Part shown: positions 30,761 to 32,554 of the stretch, one piece after another
How the letters are laid out: the number at the start of each line of letters is the position of its first letter
How positions within the stretch are numbered: the first letter of the stretch is position 1
NCBI GenBank assembly: GCA_030597245.1
Contig: JAUVSF010000005.1
Location: forward strand, 1 to 32,554
DNA from: Acidobacteriota bacterium
GTDB lineage: Bacteria; Acidobacteriota; UBA6911; RPQK01; JAPXNP01
Length of the DNA: 32,554 nucleotides
Reading direction: 5' to 3'
Position numbers and translations under genes: made by a program
Notes under the pieces: model-generated
Told to the model about the DNA's origin: nothing
Databases searched by the model: none
Seen by the model: only the letters and a program-made list of their open reading frames with translations

Positions 30761-32506
30761 ATGAATCTGACACTCATCCGCCGCAGAATCTTCTCAATAA
30801 TCCTCTTGGCTTTCACCTGTTCCTGGCTCCCTGCACAGTCCATTAACGAGTACCGGCAGCAGGTTTCGAGTTTGATGATTGATTTCCGGTGGGAGGAAGC
30901 CCTTCATCTTGCACGTGCAGGGCTGGAGCAGTTTCCCAAGGATCCTGATCTGTTAGTCGCAGCAGGGGCGCTCTCGATGAAGCTCGGAAAGACTTCGGAA
31001 AGTGCACGTCTGGTCAGGAGAGCTCTGCAGCAACCGCAGGTGAATCCTACCCTCTTAGGGATTCTTGCCGATCTGAGATTGACCGGTGGGGATTCCGGAG
31101 CTGCCGTTGCCCTATATGAGAAGGCGCTCGAGGCTGGAAACGATCAAGCCTCGCTTCGATACCAACTCGCCAGGGCTCTTCTTGAGCAAGGCCGTGAGGA
31201 GGAGGCTCTGGAGAGTAGTGCTCGGGCGGTGGAACTGGATGGGCAGAATCCGAAGTACAGAAGTCTTTACGCATCGCTGTTGGATCGGAGCGGCCAGCCT
31301 GATAAAGCCGTACTGGAGTTGAAGCTGGCTCGAGCCCTGGCTCCGGAGGATGCTCGAATACTGTTGCGATTGAGCGACAAACAGAGACATCTGGGTCATC
31401 CCGGCCGCGCCATTGAGTTCCTCGAAATGGCCCGCGAAGTGGACCCCGAGAATCCGCTTTATCCGTCACTTCTGGCCGAACTGTATCAGGAACTGGGTGT
31501 GGCCTCGGAAGCGGAGGCTGCCGGCAAGACCGCCGCCAGGCTGGACAGTGCATTCGAACTCTATATGAAAGCCTTGGAACTGGTTTCAGAAGGCCGACCC
31601 TCGGAAGCGGTACCACTCTTAGAGAAAGCCACGGCTGAGGCTCCCGAGTTCGCGACGGGAACGCTCTTTCTCGCTCATCTGTACCGCAAGGTAGGAGAGC
31701 CCGAAAAGGCTCTCGAGCTGTACAATCAGATCCTTGAGCACAATCCCTCCAGCTCTCGGGCTACTCAAGAGTTGGCCTGGCTGTACGTGACCCGTGGCGA
31801 TTTCGACTCGGCCGTTTCATTACTCGAGGCTTCAACTCAGAGACAGGACAATCTGCATCTACTCGAGGGCTACCGGAAGCAGTTAGCTGAAGATTGGGAT
31901 GGAGCGATCTCAGAGTTCATGAAGGTGGAACCGGCCTATCCCCTGGATACGGGCGTGTTGTTGCAACTTAGTTTCTGCCTCAGCTCAGTGGGGAGGGCAG
32001 AAGAGGCTCTCCGCTATCTCGAGAAAGCCTACACGGTCAGCCCCGGGGATGCTGAGATTGAGAACGCAGCTCGTAGAGTGCGTTTCGAACACGCGGTCAG
32101 GATGGAGAATCAGGGCCGGTGGGCGGCCGCCTTGCCGCTACTCGAGCGCCTTTGCCTGGAAGAGGAGAACGCTGAGTATCGGCTTCATAAGGCCTATGCG
32201 GAACAGAAACTGGGCCGTTTCAGGGAAGCGATCGAGGATTACAGGAGTGGCCTCCGCCTCGATCCGGAGGCTTCTTGGGCTCGTATCAATCTGGCAGTAT
32301 GCCTGGATGCACTCTTCCTCTACCACGAAGCTACTGAGCAGTGGCAGTATCTGGTAACACAGGACCCTCAGCCCAAGCACATCTACGGATTGGGCCTGAG
32401 TCTAATCCGATACTGGAAGCTGAAGGAGGGTTGGTCGTTGGTTGAGCAGGCAGCTACTGCAGGTCACCTGCCGGCTGAGAAGTTGTTGAAGCGGAGAAGA
32501 CGGTGA
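30761..32506 (+). CDS. Exported tetratricopeptide-repeat protein
   Basis: Residues 1-26 form a signal peptide (MNLTLIRRRIFSIILLAFTC then SWLPAQ), and nearly all of the remaining 555 residues are consecutive 34-residue TPR units. Examples are ALYEKALEAGNDQASLRYQL, ALELYNQILEHNPSSSRATQ and REAIEDYRSGLRLDPEASWA; I estimate twelve or more repeats. TPR solenoids bind other proteins, so this is probably a periplasmic scaffold, but no partner is identified. It is divergent from the secreted-protein/receptor pair, with 189 bp between starts, so it may share regulation with them. ATG 30761 has AGAAG eight bases upstream; an out-of-frame ATG five bases earlier is ignored. A GGTNATC heptad array begins soon after its stop. 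Confidence 0.88.
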   Translation: MNLTLIRRRIFSIILLAFTCSWLPAQSINEYRQQVSSLMIDFRWEEALHLARAGLEQFPKDPDLLVAAGALSMKLGKTSESARLVRRALQQPQVNPTLLGILADLRLTGGDSGAAVALYEKALEAGNDQASLRYQLARALLEQGREEEALESSARAVELDGQNPKYRSLYASLLDRSGQPDKAVLELKLARALAPEDARILLRLSDKQRHLGHPGRAIEFLEMAREVDPENPLYPSLLAELYQELGVASEAEAAGKTAARLDSAFELYMKALELVSEGRPSEAVPLLEKATAEAPEFATGTLFLAHLYRKVGEPEKALELYNQILEHNPSSSRATQELAWLYVTRGDFDSAVSLLEASTQRQDNLHLLEGYRKQLAEDWDGAISEFMKVEPAYPLDTGVLLQLSFCLSSVGRAEEALRYLEKAYTVSPGDAEIENAARRVRFEHAVRMENQGRWAAALPLLERLCLEEENAEYRLHKAYAEQKLGRFREAIEDYRSGLRLDPEASWARINLAVCLDALFLYHEATEQWQYLVTQDPQPKHIYGLGLSLIRYWKLKEGWSLVEQAATAGHLPAEKLLKRRRR

Positions 32507-32517
32507 CGGGTAGGGTC

Positions 32518-32554
32518 GGTTATCGGTTATCGGTCATCGGTCATCGGTGAACGG
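32518..32554. repeat. Heptanucleotide array, GGTNATC x 5, running off the window
   Basis: Units GGTTATC, GGTTATC, GGTCATC, GGTCATC and GGTGAAC, then GG at the window edge. It begins 11 bases after the TPR stop codon and shares its unit with the array at 8606-8640, 24 kb away. Confidence 0.9.

Overview
The window looks like chromosomal DNA of an uncultivated, Gram-negative, heterotrophic bacterium, most probably an Acidobacteriota lineage. This is inferred from gene content only. The clues are an Oar-like outer-membrane receptor with an N-terminal carboxypeptidase-regulatory domain, a secreted PHP-domain protein, exported M20 and M28 peptidases, a secreted two-module beta protein of a kind common in that phylum, and a DUF4091 (GH123-like) protein. 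No rRNA, tRNA, CRISPR, phage or insertion-sequence gene is visible.

Layout. 1-842: end of a histidine operon (hisF tail, hisIE). 1402-2764, minus strand: an orphan MlaF-like ABC ATPase with an N-terminal membrane helix, and a small hypothetical protein. 2967-7407, plus strand: thiol peroxidase, exported M20 dipeptidase, a YhdT-like small membrane protein and a sodium:solute symporter. 7501-8562, minus: an M19 dipeptidase, so peptide hydrolysis appears to surround the transporter. 9148-10197: a D-threonine aldolase/D-serine dehydratase-like PLP enzyme. 10299-11450, minus: secreted PHP phosphoesterase. 11709-14631: secreted two-module protein followed by the GH123-like protein. 14704-16822, minus: M28 peptidase overlapping a DinB-like protein. 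17266-20005, minus: btuF-btuD-btuC type cobalamin importer. 20303-25228: a divergent sugar (probably unsaturated uronate) locus, with GH88 and an SDR on the minus strand and a TIM-barrel isomerase, a cupin and a Gfo/Idh/MocA oxidoreductase on the plus strand. A palindromic operator candidate lies between the two arms. 25378-26541: a phosphofructokinase with pyrophosphate-type active-site residues. 27021-30571, minus: a secreted protein translationally coupled to an Oar-like beta-barrel receptor that seems to lack most of its plug. 30761-32506: an exported TPR protein.

The least ordinary feature is in the spacers. Nearly every spacer longer than about 250 bp, apart from promoter regions, is filled with short tandem arrays whose period is 7 nt. 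The unit sequences differ from array to array (AGTAGTA, GGTNATC, GGGARTT, GGATGCC, AAGACCC, GTTCGTC, CAAATGG, ATTTACG, GAAGCTC/TTCGAAC). A second family is imperfect palindromes whose arms are built on a 9-nt phase (ACCACCAAG / ACCACTAAA type). Two complete copies lie exactly between convergent genes. Two diverged copies of a ~165-bp element, with heptad arms in inverted orientation, complete the picture. I cannot assign these repeats to a mobile element with its own gene in this window.
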